A stretch of 64,000 nt of DNA, taken from contig NC_003070.9 of assembly GCF_000001735.4 (NCBI RefSeq), forward strand, positions 28,319,971 to 28,383,970. The letters run 5' to 3'. A program made the translations under genes and the position numbers. Each line of letters begins with the position of its first letter. Positions within the stretch are counted from its first letter, which is position 1. The notes beneath the pieces were generated by a model. That model did no database searches, had not been told where the DNA came from, and saw only the letters and a list, made by a program, of their open reading frames with translations. Source of the stretch: Arabidopsis thaliana (Eukaryota; Streptophyta; Magnoliopsida; Brassicales; Brassicaceae). This document shows positions 11,880-23,856 of the stretch, piece after piece.

Positions 11880-12480
11880 CCTGTTATTTATGCGGAGACG
11901 AGAGTTTCTCCCCCAGATTAAGATTAACTTTAACTGCAAACTACAATCTTTTAAACTTGTTGTCCGTCTTCTTCATTCTCTCTAATTCTTTCATTACACT
12001 TATGATTCCGATCGACTAAAGGATCACCAATCTCAACCTGAGAGAGTCATCTATCTACGATCAGGTTACTTAGTTGTAGTCGTTCTCTCTCTCTTTTATT
12101 TTTATCTATTTCTGTTTCATTATGTTATCCATGATTTGTAATTGTATATATTAGGGTCTTCTAGGGTTCATCGATTCTCTTTTCATTGTCGTGTGACTCT
12201 GTTTTTCTGATTTTTGCGTGTCACAGACTCGCAGGGAGTGATTCTTCTCGGATTCAAGCAAGTAAGGACGAAGATTCTCCTTGATCCTTTAATTTTATGT
12301 CTATGGTAAGAGATATTTCTTACTTTAAATTGATTTTGAGATTTGATTTTGATCGCTGGGACTTAGTATCCTTTTTTGTTCTTCATGTATAGGGTTCTTG
12401 TGACTGTTTGATAACACGAGAATGCTTCGATCTCGATCGTAAATTGGTATAACTTTCTATCCTTACGCAAATTCATCATG
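11880..12480 (+). other. Promoter/5'-leader-like stretch without a coding region
   Basis: The stretch from about 11880 resembles a plant gene start. A gttatttatg TATA-like element is followed by pyrimidine-rich leader sequence. Intron-like signals follow: donor gatcag/gttact near 12065, acceptor gtcacag/actcgc near 12228 and acceptor tatag/ggttc near 12392. It then runs into tandem repeats with no convincing coding exon. It may be a non-coding transcript or the displaced 5' end of a gene. Splice assignments are by eye only. Confidence 0.25.
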
Positions 12481-12487
12481 TACTTGT

Positions 12488-12736
12488 CTGCTGTTTCGTT
12501 CACTGTTATGTCTTTTAGGCGAATGTTATTGTTCATCAATTTGGAACATAGGGATTTAGCTTCTTGTTTGGAATTTAGGGATTTGAAATTTTGGAATTTT
12601 AAAATTTAGGGATTTGGAATTTGGAATTTGGAATTTAGGGATTTAGCCTCTTGCCTACTGTTTCGTTTACTGGTATGTCCTTTAGGCGAATGTTATTTTT
12701 GTTCATCATTTTGGAATTTAGTGATTTAGCCTCTTG
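12488..12736. repeat. About 168-bp tandem duplication with GGAATTT minisatellite
   Basis: A block from ctgctgtttcgtt through gggatttagcttcttg (12488-12566) recurs at 12655-12736 with a few substitutions. The intervening part is a degenerate array of ggaattt/gggattt units. Confidence 0.7.
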
Positions 12737-12859
12737 ATTTTTTATCTTTTTTACCTCAATTTTTTTATTTTTCTCTTCTTTTTTTGTCAGAAAAAGTTTA
12801 TTTTATTTTATTTTAATTGAACATTTTACTGTAGAAAATATTTTGGTTTTAAAAAGTGT

Positions 12860-14075
12860 AAGTGTTAAATTTCAATGCATTGAAAACAACCGGATTGAGC
12901 ATCCCGTCCCATCTTACGGGTCCGTAAGAGGTGTTATTAGTCCAACCGCCTTTCACGCAAGTAAATTTAATCCTTAGATTAATTTTTACAGTTTTTGTTA
13001 CAAATATTTTTATTATGTAAACTTATTTTTTTATTATATTTTTGATTATAAAAATGTTTTTAAATTTTAACTAAAGTTTTTATTATAAAAAATATTTTAA
13101 TTATTCAAAAATTTAAGTGTTGAATTTAAATGCATTGAAAACAAAACGGACTAAGCATCCCGTCCCATTATACGGGTCCGTAAGAGGTGTTATTAGTTCA
13201 ACCGTTTTTTACGCAAGTAAATTTATCTCTTAGATTATTTTTAATGGTTTTTACAAATAGTTTTATTATGTAAACTTATTTTTCAACTAAAGTTTTTTTT
13301 ATATAAATTATTTTGGTTTTCAAAAAATCTAAGTGTTGAATTTCAATGCATTGAAAACAAATCGGACTAAGCATCCCGTCCCATCCAACGGGTCCTTAAG
13401 AGGTGTTATTAGTTCAACCGCTTTTTATGCAAGTAAATTTAACCTTTAGATTAATTTTTATTGTTTTTATTACAAATATTTTTATTATGTAAACTTATTT
13501 TTTTTAATTCTATTTTTTATTATGAAAATGTTTTGTCTACAAAAAAAAACTTTTAATCACTAAAGTTTTTATTCTATAAATATTTTGGTTTAATGTTGAA
13601 TTTCAATACATTGAAAACAAACCTGACTAAGCATCATCTCGTCCGTTTCTATGGGTCGTAAGAGGTCTTATTAGTTCAACCGCTTTTCACGTAATCAAAT
13701 TTTTAACCCTTAGATTAATTTTATGATTTTTGTTAGAATATTTTTATTATGTAACTTATTTTTTAATTATATTTTATATTATGTAAAAGTTTTTATTACA
13801 TAAAATATTTTGGTTTTCAAAATTTCTAAATGTTGAATTTTAATGAATTGAAAACAAACTGAACTAAGTATCACGTCTCATCCTGAAAGTCCGTTATAAA
13901 ATTAACTCTTACATTAACTTTTATGGTTTTTGTTACAAAAATTTTTATTATGTAAACTTTTTTTCTTTACTTTATATTTTTGATTATGAAAATGGTATTT
14001 GAAAAGTTCAAATAAAAACCATTTTCAAATAATCTAAGTGATTGTTAAATTTCAATGCAATAAAAACTTCGTTAA
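12860..14075. repeat. Tandem array of about 5.5 degenerate 215-260-bp units
   Basis: Each unit has the core ttgaatttcaatgcattgaa, then gactaagcatcccgtcccat, then gggtccgtaagaggtgttat, then an AT-rich part with tttttattatgtaaactta. Core positions are near 12903, 13159, 13375, 13639 and 13871, with a last partial unit at 14040. Units decay from left to right. In the first three units the core holds a cccgt/acggg stem with an 8-nt loop whose sequence varies while the stem is kept. No open frame spans the array. Confidence 0.85.
13985..14026. repeat. Short inverted repeat
   Basis: tgaaaatggt...ttgaa is followed after three bases by ttcaa...accattttca. It could form a small hairpin at the right edge of the tandem array. 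It is probably incidental in this AT-rich sequence. Confidence 0.4.
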
Positions 14076-14224
14076 TATTACTCATTTACAAAGCTTCGGT
14101 TTTGCCGTTTTGGTAACCAATCTCAAAAGTCAGAAGTTATTTGCTAGAAAGACGAATCAAACACAGTTGTATCTTTTGAAATGATCTAATTCCAAAAAGA
14201 TAAATTCAACAAGGGAAATCATGC

Positions 14225-14710
14225 AGGCTCCCTAAATGTAAATCAGAGTTACAAAACAAACACACACGACGACGAGTAACGAGTAAACTTCTTAGAAACG
14301 GGATCTTGGTTGTGTAAAAATGTAAACCTCGTCGAAACCCCTCCTGCAAGATTGTATGATCCAAAGACATCGTTAAAGGACATCATTGTCAACAACGAAA
14401 AACAAGAGAATTGTGCAAAGACTGTCCTTAGTGGCTTTACCCTGCGTAGTAAGTAGGCTTATAGTTGTATATGAGATTGCTCAGCACTTTCTTAGATGGT
14501 GTCTGTTCAGTGACGTCCTAGCTTCACTGCACCACATTCAACCGCAATCCATTGAGAAAACAAAAAATGTTGTTGGGAAAACTGTGAAAACGTTGATGAG
14601 GGTGATCTTACATTCTTACCTGACTAAATAACTAGCAGCATGCTGTGTCACCTGGATTGCATCCTCAGAGTGTGGAATCGCAGATGATCCCCATTCAAAT
14701 GCATTTTTCT
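14225..14710 (-). pseudogene. Possible displaced gene fragment (exon-like pieces)
   Basis: On the minus strand an acceptor-like ctctgtag near 14710 is followed by an open stretch reading KNAFEWGSSAIPHSEDAIQ and on to VTQHAASYLVR, then a donor-like gtaagaatg near 14620. A second acceptor-like cttgcag near 14345 is followed by GGVSTRFTFLHNQDPVSKKF before a stop near 14225. Composition is more gene-like than the surroundings. I do not recognise the protein, there is no start codon with a leader, and the pieces total about 60 residues. I read it as a fragment of a transposed gene or a decayed exon set, with low confidence. Confidence 0.2.
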
Positions 14711-14944
14711 ACAGAGAATTAATTTAGTGCATTAAGAGCTTTGTTTTTTTAGCTGTCAACACAGAATATAGTACTAGAAATATAAGTTTAATTGCATATC
14801 TTCAACATTTTTTATATTGTGGATATGTTAAAGTTATATAAGCAGACATCGGAGTCAAATCCATCATAACAAATTCCCAATCGAACAAGATAATTCATAC
14901 TAAGTATCTCACTATTTTCTCGATCTACATAAATCATCTTCATT

Positions 14945-15117
14945 TCTCTTGCTAAATTTATTTTTTCAAAAAAAAAAAAATCCAAAACAAATTAATGGAT
15001 TTTAGTTGCAATTACATTGATTTGGTAAATTATGTTTTGCAATTTCCATAATAATCTACTTGACATTGAACGACTTCAAATTTTTAAAAAGTTCTATCTG
15101 AGAATACTAGAGATAAT
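14945..15117. repeat. Direct repeat, copy 2 (right flank of 3.4-kb segment)
   Basis: 14992-15115 is about 96% identical to 11552-11677, in the same orientation. The shared left extension ttctcttgcta is at 14945. Spacing between the copies is about 3.4 kb. Confidence 0.8.
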
Positions 15118-15979
15118 ATTTAGAACAAAAAATAAGTTAGATAAATTGGAACCGGAGCTTTGTAGTTATCGGTTAAAAAGGCCGCCTTTTCACGTGTGTC
15201 TCGGCCACAAATGTTCTAAGACAGAGAAGTAAGATTCAGTGAACTTTGTTTGTCTCTTATCGAGGAACCTTCGGGTCCCGTACGTTTAATTTGCGTGGAC
15301 ATATTGCCGCCACATGACTGACCCTTACACACATTCATACTTGTACTTTGCTATAATTTCCCACGTGGCAATTAAAAAGCCTGGAGAAATGGATAACATC
15401 AAGAAAGAAAATGGTGACTCTATGAACGAATTAAAAAAAAAACTACAATTCTTTCTCAATGTTTATGCATTAGATGATGATTCTTTTTTTACAAAAGGAG
15501 AGATTACATGACTCATAGAGAAAAGCTTTATAAATCTAAAGGCTTTTTAATTAAAAAAGTTTGTATATATAAGAAAAATCATGTATTTTTTTCTTTCTTT
15601 TTAGCTATTTGAAATTATAATTAAGTTAAAGCCATAGCTTGATTTTGTTTTCTGATGAATAAAGCCATAGCTTGATATTAGATAGAAGCATTCACATGAC
15701 GAGCCATTAATTCATAGTGATAAATCTTTTTATATTTCCCCAATCGCGGATGACCTTATCCATATCTCTCTCTCTCTTTTCTTTTTTTTTTTGGAAAAAT
15801 CTCAAACTCATCAATCTCTCTGCTGGTTTTACGATTACTGTTGCCAAAAAAAGAAGGGTCTCTCGAGACAAGTGTTAGGATTACAAACACAACACCAGCT
15901 TCCTCCTCTCGACACGACCCTCCGTCATGTCTGCGCCAGCTATATCTTCTCCTCGCCACGTTTCATCACTCTCTTCTAG

Positions 15980-15987
15980 TATATATA
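15980..15987 (+). promoter_or_regulatory. TATA box of DREB2D
   Basis: TATATATA at 15980-15987 lies 88 bp upstream of the DREB2D start codon, a normal plant spacing once a short leader is allowed. Confidence 0.5.
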
Positions 15988-16074
15988 CACACCTAACCAT
16001 TACCTCATGTCTTTGCCTTATCACTCACCAAAAGTCGTCACATAATATCACTTTCGAGTTATCAACATCCGTAC

Positions 16075-16695
16075 ATGTCATCCATAGAGCCAAAAGTAAT
16101 GATGGTTGGTGCTAATAAGAAACAACGAACCGTCCAAGCTAGTTCGAGGAAAGGTTGTATGAGAGGAAAAGGTGGACCCGATAACGCGTCTTGCACTTAC
16201 AAAGGTGTTAGACAACGCACTTGGGGCAAATGGGTCGCTGAGATCCGCGAGCCTAACCGAGGAGCTCGTCTTTGGCTCGGTACCTTCGACACCTCCCGTG
16301 AAGCTGCCTTGGCTTATGACTCCGCAGCTCGTAAGCTCTATGGGCCTGAGGCTCATCTCAACCTCCCTGAGTCCTTAAGAAGTTACCCTAAAACGGCGTC
16401 GTCTCCGGCGTCCCAGACTACACCAAGCAGCAACACCGGTGGAAAAAGCAGCAGCGACTCTGAGTCGCCGTGTTCATCCAACGAGATGTCATCATGTGGA
16501 AGAGTGACAGAGGAGATATCATGGGAGCATATAAACGTGGATTTGCCGGTAATGGATGATTCTTCAATATGGGAAGAAGCTACAATGTCGTTAGGATTTC
16601 CATGGGTTCATGAAGGAGATAATGATATTTCTCGGTTTGATACTTGTATTTCCGGTGGCTATTCTAATTGGGATTCCTTTCATTCCCCACTTTGA
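16075..16695 (+). CDS. DREB2D: AP2/ERF transcription factor DREB2D
   Basis: Intronless, 206 aa. An N-terminal basic stretch ([24 protein letters not shown]) resembles the DREB2 nuclear-localisation and CMIV-type region. It is followed by one AP2/ERF DNA-binding domain at about residues 42-98 ([19 protein letters not shown] to GPEAHLNLP). The valine in GKWV and the glutamate in REP are the residues typical of DREB-type rather than ERF-type binding, so the expected target is the dehydration-responsive element with an ACCGAC core. After the domain comes a Ser/Thr/Pro-rich linker and an acidic, aromatic C-terminal half ([21 protein letters not shown]), the likely activation region. I see no Ser/Thr-rich PEST-like negative regulatory insert as large as that of DREB2A. 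The start is supported by the TATA box just upstream. It corresponds to AT1G75490. Confidence 0.93.
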   Translation: MSSIEPKVMMVGANKKQRTVQASSRKGCMRGKGGPDNASCTYKGVRQRTWGKWVAEIREPNRGARLWLGTFDTSREAALAYDSAARKLYGPEAHLNLPESLRSYPKTASSPASQTTPSSNTGGKSSSDSESPCSSNEMSSCGRVTEEISWEHINVDLPVMDDSSIWEEATMSLGFPWVHEGDNDISRFDTCISGGYSNWDSFHSPL

Positions 16696-18311
16696 GGTGT
16701 CACTAGACTCTCTTTAATTGTTAAGTTATCATATACAAACTACATATATATACAAATATAGTCACCGTGAACTAGGATATATATGTAAATAAACACCAGT
16801 TACATGTACTTATATATGTGCACATCTATATATGTGGTTTGTCTGTATAGTGTGAAAGCAGATTCTTACCATATCAAAAAAAACATAAAAACGACAGTTG
16901 TTTGTCTCGAAGCTAAAAATGTGTCATGGGGAAAACTATTAAATCAAGTGCAATGTATCTGTATAAAGAAAACGGGATGTTACGTTGTGTGTAACGGTCA
17001 ATGTGTAACTATTATATGTCTCTGTTTCTATGGGCTTTTAAGTCTTTGACTATTCTCTTGGTTTTCTTTGCATCTTCTTCTTAGCTTCTCTTTGTACTAA
17101 CGTGTAATCCTCGCGAGTCTTGATAGACTATATGGCGTGGTTTATAACAAACCTGGCCCGTTTATTCCGGCCCAACATCATTATATCTCGGCTTATATAT
17201 GGTCTCCAGTCTCCAATAACGGGCTATATATGATTTAACTAATGGATTCAAATACGAAATCTTGAATCCACATGGTAGACTAACCTATGCCAGATAACGA
17301 TTATGAGACAAAGTCGCTTATGCACTGTGTTTTTCCTTATGTATATGAATTTCTTTTGTTAATGAAATTTATTTGTATAAGGTAAATAAGATATGAAATT
17401 CTGTTAATGAACTTCTTGTTTACATCAAATTAAAAGATGATATTTTATATGTAAAAAGCTGACGTGTAAGCTGATCCGAGAAAACCAAGAAAGATAATGT
17501 AGAGCATTGAAGTGTATATGTGAAATTTTTAACACGTTCTCCTTAAAATAATGCTTTTATCCGTCTATTTCAAACAAAATTCTAATATTGGACCAAAAAT
17601 TATATATCGAACAACACATCTTTCTCAAGTTAGCTAAACTTTAATACCATGTTAAAATCTATGGACTTTCAACTCAAGAATTGGTCCATACTATAACTTA
17701 GTTGGTCCATATTATATTATATATATTAAATGTTGGTTTATTTTTAACTTGTTCATTCGGTTAAGAATTTTTATTGGATATTTGATAATAAACTAAATTT
17801 GTAAAAAAAAACTGTTTCTTTAAGAGATCATTTTAATCAAATACTAAAGATCTTTTTTTACTTCAGTTCAGAACAAAGCGTTTGATCTAATCCATTTTAA
17901 ACATCCCCGACAGTGATAATTACTAAAGATCATAAATGCAAATTATAACATTCTATTGATGATAAAGGAAAGAAAAACCCCACAAGAAATGTAAGAAAAA
18001 ATGGCACTAATATATCAGCCAGATATTATATATAGAAAAGTCTCAATCCAAAGCTCCCACATAGTCTTCTTCATCACTATCATCATCATCATCATCCTCA
18101 TGAACAATGATGTCTCATCCACCATTTTTTTTCCTTTCTTCAAAAACCTTTCTTAGGTAATTAATAATTTTTTAGAAAAAAAAAAGAAGAGAAAACACTA
18201 AGAAAAAAAGCAGACACAAAAGTCATAAAACACAACGGCACACCATTGTTCCCTTTTAATTGGGTAATGGCATTTGTAATTATTAGCTGGAGAGTGATTT
18301 GTCCAAAGTAG
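16696..18311. other. Convergent spacer between DREB2D and WAT1
   Basis: This contains the two 3' UTRs. A (TCA)n microsatellite lies at about 18074-18100, near the WAT1 3' end. Open frames here (for example 16804-17049) have no domain and are not called. I see nothing else. Confidence 0.5.
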
Positions 18312-20121
18312 TCAAACATTGTCCGTTGACTGATGGAGTAGTGGTGTTGTGATGGACGACTTGATGGAGTTGCGAGAAACAGGTGCACGTTCAATACCAT
18401 GCTCCGCGGAGGACTGGATCGCTGCCTTCTCAAGCGCTGCAAATTTCCTCTCTTCGCTCTTACCGTACAATACGAAGTAAAGTCCCGCTATGATCAAGAC
18501 CGCTCCAATAATCCTGCCATTAGAAATATGACATGTGGCACAACAAATTTTAAAATTATTCTTGTTTAGGACCTTGGATTTTATCAAGTATTTATATAAA
18601 CCACTAATATTATTATAGTTTCATACCCGCCCAAATAAAATTCTTCGCCTAACGCAATAGAAGCCATGATCGCAACGACAAGAGTCTGAACAGGCTGGTA
18701 AACAGCAACGAAGACTGGACCCCCTCTGTCAATACACCAAATCTGAACCGCAAACGCGATTCCAGACGCTACGATTCCCTGAAGTTAAATCAATTCATTA
18801 GGACCAAATTGATTATTTTGAAACATTAGGGCCAAAAACGAATTAATTATAACAGATGAAAGAAAAACTAACGGCGTAGAGGATGGTGAAAAGCTCCCAA
18901 CCGGAGTGAAAAACCCAAGCCTGAGAATCTCTTTCACAGAAAGCAGCAATGATCAAGAACTGAATGATTCCGAAGAAACAAGTGTAAGACGTAACCGAGA
19001 GCCTCGCTGGATAAGACTTAAGAACCGGAGCTTGGAAAACAAGCCAGCCTGACCACGAGAGACAGTGACCGATTAGGTAGATGCAACCAAGGGTCCAGTT
19101 TTTAGGCGCGGCGTTTCCTAGCGGCGCTAAGACGGCGGAGTTTGTGGTGAGTAGATGAGCGTGGAGGTGGCTAGCCGGAGTGTAGATGGTTGGACCTTTA
19201 TAGAGGGTGATGACGGAAGCTCCGGCGACACAAAGAGCTGTTCCTAAGATTTTGGAGATACCGTCTCTTCTGTTTATTCTTACTTTCTCAATCCTGAATT
19301 ATTGTTTTTTTCACATACAGTACATAAACAGTATGTTACATTGTTGTTACTACTATGATTATCACTATTTTGTAAGCAAATGGAAACGGCATTAAATATT
19401 GTCTACGTGTATTATTATCCGTTTCTTTTACGTTGAAAAGTCAAATGGACATTATTAAAGTGGTTCTTGTATATCCAAGCTGTCCAAAATATTGTTATTT
19501 ATTTTTATAAATCAAAAGAGAATGAAAATGGAGAGATGTGTAGAGTAAGTGCCTGAGAAGAGCAGCCATGAGAAAGGTAATGGCGGGAACAGAGTTTTGC
19601 ATGGAGGAAGCAAATGTTGGTGAAGTGTTGTCCAGTCCCAACAAGTAAAATCCTTGGTTCGCTGTTATTCTGTCGTGTAATAATTCATTAACTAATTATC
19701 CAAATTTGTTATTGAAAAGATCAGAGTGAAGGATATAAATATATACCCTATGAGTGCCAAAAAGAAGAACTGGATGAGAAAGTTGAGAGTAATCGCTGGT
19801 CTCTCCTTCCTAAATTAACACAATTAAGTTTGGTAATTAAATAACTAGCAACTAGAGAAAAAATAGGGTTTTCAAATAAAGAAGTGAAGTGAAAATAGAA
19901 GGTTACTTTTCAAGGAAGTAAGCGAAGGGAAGGAGAAGAAGCAAGGCGATGATGTTACGATAAACAGGGAAGACGAGTTTGCTGATTCCCATGTTAAGAG
20001 CAGCTCGAGACACCACGTGGAATCCGGCGTAACCGAATTGCAACGTCAGCATCGCTATGTGAAGCTGAAGCTTCTCCGGAACTCCCCATAAGGATCTCCG
20101 ATTATCGGTGTTATCCGCCAT
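18312..20121 (-). CDS. WAT1: WAT1 (Walls Are Thin 1), tonoplast EamA/UMAMIT transporter
   Basis: Six exons on the minus strand: 20121-19907, 19809-19747, 19669-19553, 19293-18873, 18778-18627 and 18513-18312, giving 389 aa. All joins keep frame. Intron 3 (19552-19294) uses a GC donor (ctcag/gcactt) with a normal AG acceptor. The protein has about 10 transmembrane helices in two EamA repeats. The first begins near LHIAMLTLQFGYAGFHVVSRAALNMG and the second near NWTLGCIYLIGHCLSWSGWLVFQAPVL. The C-terminal tail is cytosolic and Ser-rich. The A. thaliana protein is a vacuolar auxin exporter needed for secondary-wall deposition in fibres, and mutants also alter auxin and tryptophan metabolism. The sequence recalls AT1G75500 exactly in the stretches I checked. 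An upstream GT-rich tract lies in the leader. Confidence 0.95.
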
Positions 20122-20159
20122 TGGATCGAGCTTAACAATCGATCAACGAAGGAAAAAGG

Positions 20160-20184
20160 CTGTGTGTGTGTGTGTTTGTGTGTG
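20160..20184. repeat. GT microsatellite in the WAT1 5' leader
   Basis: An interrupted (TG)n tract starts about 40 bp upstream of the WAT1 start codon, probably inside the 5' UTR (as CA on the mRNA strand). Length variation here could affect the leader. Confidence 0.6.
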
Positions 20185-23100
20185 TTGATTGAGGAAAAGA
20201 GTGAAGTTGCGGAGATATAAATATAGGTAGATAGCAATCTCATTCCCCTCTTTGCTTGTGGGAACCACCATACTGAGATTTCTAATATGGTATCTATTAA
20301 ACCTAATTATAACAATGTGAAATATTGAAATATATATATATATATATATATATGGATTTAGGTATATTAATGAGTTTTTGTTGTTTCCTATCATTTGATG
20401 TACACACCAAATATTGTTACTTTGGTCTACTGGCAGCATTCACTCCTTGATTATGATTTTTGAATTGGGAAATAAAATTTTAATTTATATTATTATTTCT
20501 CTATTGGGTTATATCAAGTATGATAATAATATAGGTTACTTTTTGTTTTACTATTATTACGTTCATTATTATTTTGTTTACAAAGCACACACACAACATA
20601 AATATATTTCAGGGAAAATCGCAAAAGGAGAAAGAAAAACTCAACGTATGATAGTTTTACCTAAGAAATATGATTTCTTTTGAGATATTAAAATAAACGA
20701 TTGTGTTTTCGGATTTTCTTGGAAAAAAAAGACTCTTGAATTGAAAACTATCATACACTATTCTACTTAGCCTTATTGGAAACTATGACCACGTAAACAA
20801 AGTCGGGTTAAACTTATAATCAAACACGTTCACATGCACTTACCGTTACCAAAACGAGATAATAAAGTGACAACGTCTCACTAAGTCACAACTTCACAAA
20901 CATTTTGTGGATGTTGGTACATCTCATATGTTTTAAAATCAAAATTTGAAGACATTCCCAAAATTTTGGACACTATATTTAACATTTATCATCAGCTTTT
21001 GTTTCACAACATGATACATTGTTAGTTAATTATATGCTTTCAAAACAACCAACTTTTCATTTATTGATTTCTAACAAGAAGAAACGACTATGAAGCTGTT
21101 GGTTAAATCTAAATCGATTAAACAAAGGGCCCGCAAATTTTTAACTGTGTACTATAGTGTTTTTAGAAAATAAAGAAGAGAGCTTAAAAATGTGTAAAAG
21201 GGCAAAGCCTGTCTCCCACATTCTTTTATTTTTCTGCTGTTTAGCTGACATGACAACCCTCACGCCACTACTCATTAACGCAACCATCATTATGATTCTT
21301 AATTTTTTGTATATCTAAAATCATTTAATTCTGAAAATCAAAAAGGTAAAAATAACAATAGAAAAAGCACAAAATATATCATTATTTACGACTCTATTCC
21401 TCAATTTGCACTCACTATCGTAGACATTATAATGGTTTTAGTTTGTCCTTTCCTTTGATATTTATTGAGCAGCATGGCATTGCTACTAATTATTACTTGT
21501 ACAGTATAGTCTTCAGGAGAATAACACTCTTAATTATAAATGTACGACATTTCGTTTTAACATCTTTTATTTACTTTCTTTTTTGGTAAATATATTTCTT
21601 GATTTTATTTATGTTACATAATTAATTTTGTAGGGACGAGCCCCACGCGCACTGCCGAACCGTGAGACCCACAGTACCTCTTATTTCGCAGGCACACCCA
21701 CACGATCAATATTTATGTACACGCTTACACCAATATTATTATCTGTATTTGTCCTCAATTATTTTAGTTTTATTTTTCTTGTTAATTTATTTTAGTTCTA
21801 TTTTTTTGTGCTCATCGAATAGACGTGTGTAATTGTTTTCCAATAGTCAAATACATTTGTATCCCTATAGAATAGAATCATCGAAAATTTTATGGTTGCT
21901 TGCTTGTATATGCTTTCATTTTTCTCTTTCTTTTTGTCTTGTTATTTTTGGAGAGATCGACAATGTAAACCCAGAGAAACCAATTTAGTAAATTGTACAC
22001 AGAAACATGTGCATATCCACGTGAAAACAAACCAAATATGTATTTTTCTTTCCTTCCACGAATGTATCACGACAAAAGAAATATCATGGCAAAAATTGTT
22101 CATGGAATATTATTTTGTCACAAATCTGTTTTAGATAAACTATATGCAGCAACATGTAAAACATAACAAAATATAACAATATGGAATTTTCATTACTTCA
22201 TTATATTCCATTTCTATTACAAAAATCTTTTTTTTTTATGAACAATAACAAAGATATTTACCTTAACATTTTAATACATCTAGTTAAACTTAGTTATACT
22301 TTCACGTTACACTAATTTATCTAATTGCTCTATTTTATAAAATATATTTATTCTACCATTATCCCGATGAACCTAAACTAAAGTTTGTATCCTCTGTTCT
22401 TGACATAGATGCTATTCATATCAAAATTGAATAGAAAATATCTCAATACACAGCGAAACATGTTTTTTAATTGTATAAGAAATCATTGTTTCTAATAATA
22501 TCATACTTCTGTAAATATTTTCTACATTTATAGAAAATTGTTCCTACAAAATTAAAAATTTATCAAAATATATAAATAACTAGTTGTAGTTCTAGCTACA
22601 AACATTATCACTAAAACAATTTTGTTAAAACATTTCCAGTAATCCTAAAGAAGGGATTATTTTGGGACATTCAAAATGATATCAGCATTTTAAAAAAAAA
22701 TCGAAACAGTTTTGTAAAATCTTACTAGATTAGTTGTAGAAAAGCTTCTTACAAGAAAAGGTTGTGACGTTTTTTGAAAACAAATTTTATGGTGTAGTTT
22801 CGGGGTAATCCTAAATTAAAATAAATAAAAAAACTTAAGAAAGGTCAAAGGAGTATGTATATATGTGATGAAACTGGCCGTGCAAGTGGTACACGTATGC
22901 TCAACCGTATCCATAATGCCATTTGTCGAGGCAGACCCCTTCATTAACTATACTGAGATTTCCAAATCTGTCTACAATTCTTGTAAATGATTATTTCATC
23001 ATAATAAAAATACGTAGTTTGCCAGAGGTCTTGGCATGAGTTTTCCTTCTAATTCATTCAGAATTTGAGGGTTTGATTTACGCGATGATGTGTATGGTAG

Positions 23101-23856
23101 ATAATTGAAAAATATCAATTGTTTCTCCAGGTACTGTTCATAACTAGTAAAAGTGATCTTATTGATGAATATCTTGTTATTGTATGTTGAAATTGGGAAT
23201 TACTCTTTTCAGATATAGCTATTAGCTATAGTATCAGTAAATTTTGAGAGATAAATGAAGACATACCCAGCTGGACATACCAAATCCAGCACATATTAGT
23301 TTGTTAATTATATATGGTTTATATTAGGATCTATAACGTAGGTTCATGATTTACACTTGCATATATTTAGGTTGTTTTATATCATTCTCAAATGATGATT
23401 CGTTGTTACCTATGCGAAACAAGCACTGAACTCATAATTAACTAAGGTGTCAAATTTAATTCAAAATTTCACAACACTGGCACTAATTAATTTATTGTAG
23501 ATCAGTAGATGGTAGGATGAAATATTTTTAGTTTGTTCCTTAATGAATATGAAAGATCACTAAACATCAATTGTTATAAAAGAAGGGCGTATTATTGATG
23601 GTAAAGACTAAAGTTTCACTATTAATTAGCCCAATTTCCGGAACTAGTGCAGTAGTGCTTATAAAAGTGTTTAGTTAAAATACAAATAAAAGGAATTAAT
23701 TAGCATTTTTGGTCTTTGTGACAGAAGATAAACCCTTATTTAGTTAAAAAAGGAAGAAAACAAAACCCTTTTTAGGATGAAAAAGAAGATCCCGATATAT
23801 AAAGGATGATATTCGATCTAAGTCTATCTCTCTCAATCGGTAAAGGGTAAAGAAAC

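Larger units (their letters stand above)
11331..16074. other. Repeat-rich 4.7-kb spacer between PUP15 and DREB2D
   Basis: This holds a pair of direct repeats (about 11530-11680 and 14945-15117) around a promoter/leader-like stretch, two kinds of tandem repeat and exon-like pieces on the minus strand, each listed separately. No intact protein gene is visible. The last few hundred bases are the DREB2D promoter. Confidence 0.6.

Noticed and set aside
12860..14075. CRISPR-like regular repeat array
   Set aside because: Units are over 200 bp, degenerate, AT-rich and in a plant nuclear genome. There are no short uniform repeats with unique spacers.
11530..15117. LTR retrotransposon or TRIM element
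   Set aside because: The flanking repeats lack TG/CA termini. No primer-binding site follows the left copy, and no polypurine tract precedes the right one.
15927..16115. Small frame overlapping the DREB2D leader
   Set aside because: It starts upstream of the TATA box and runs out of frame into DREB2D, so it is unlikely to be translated.
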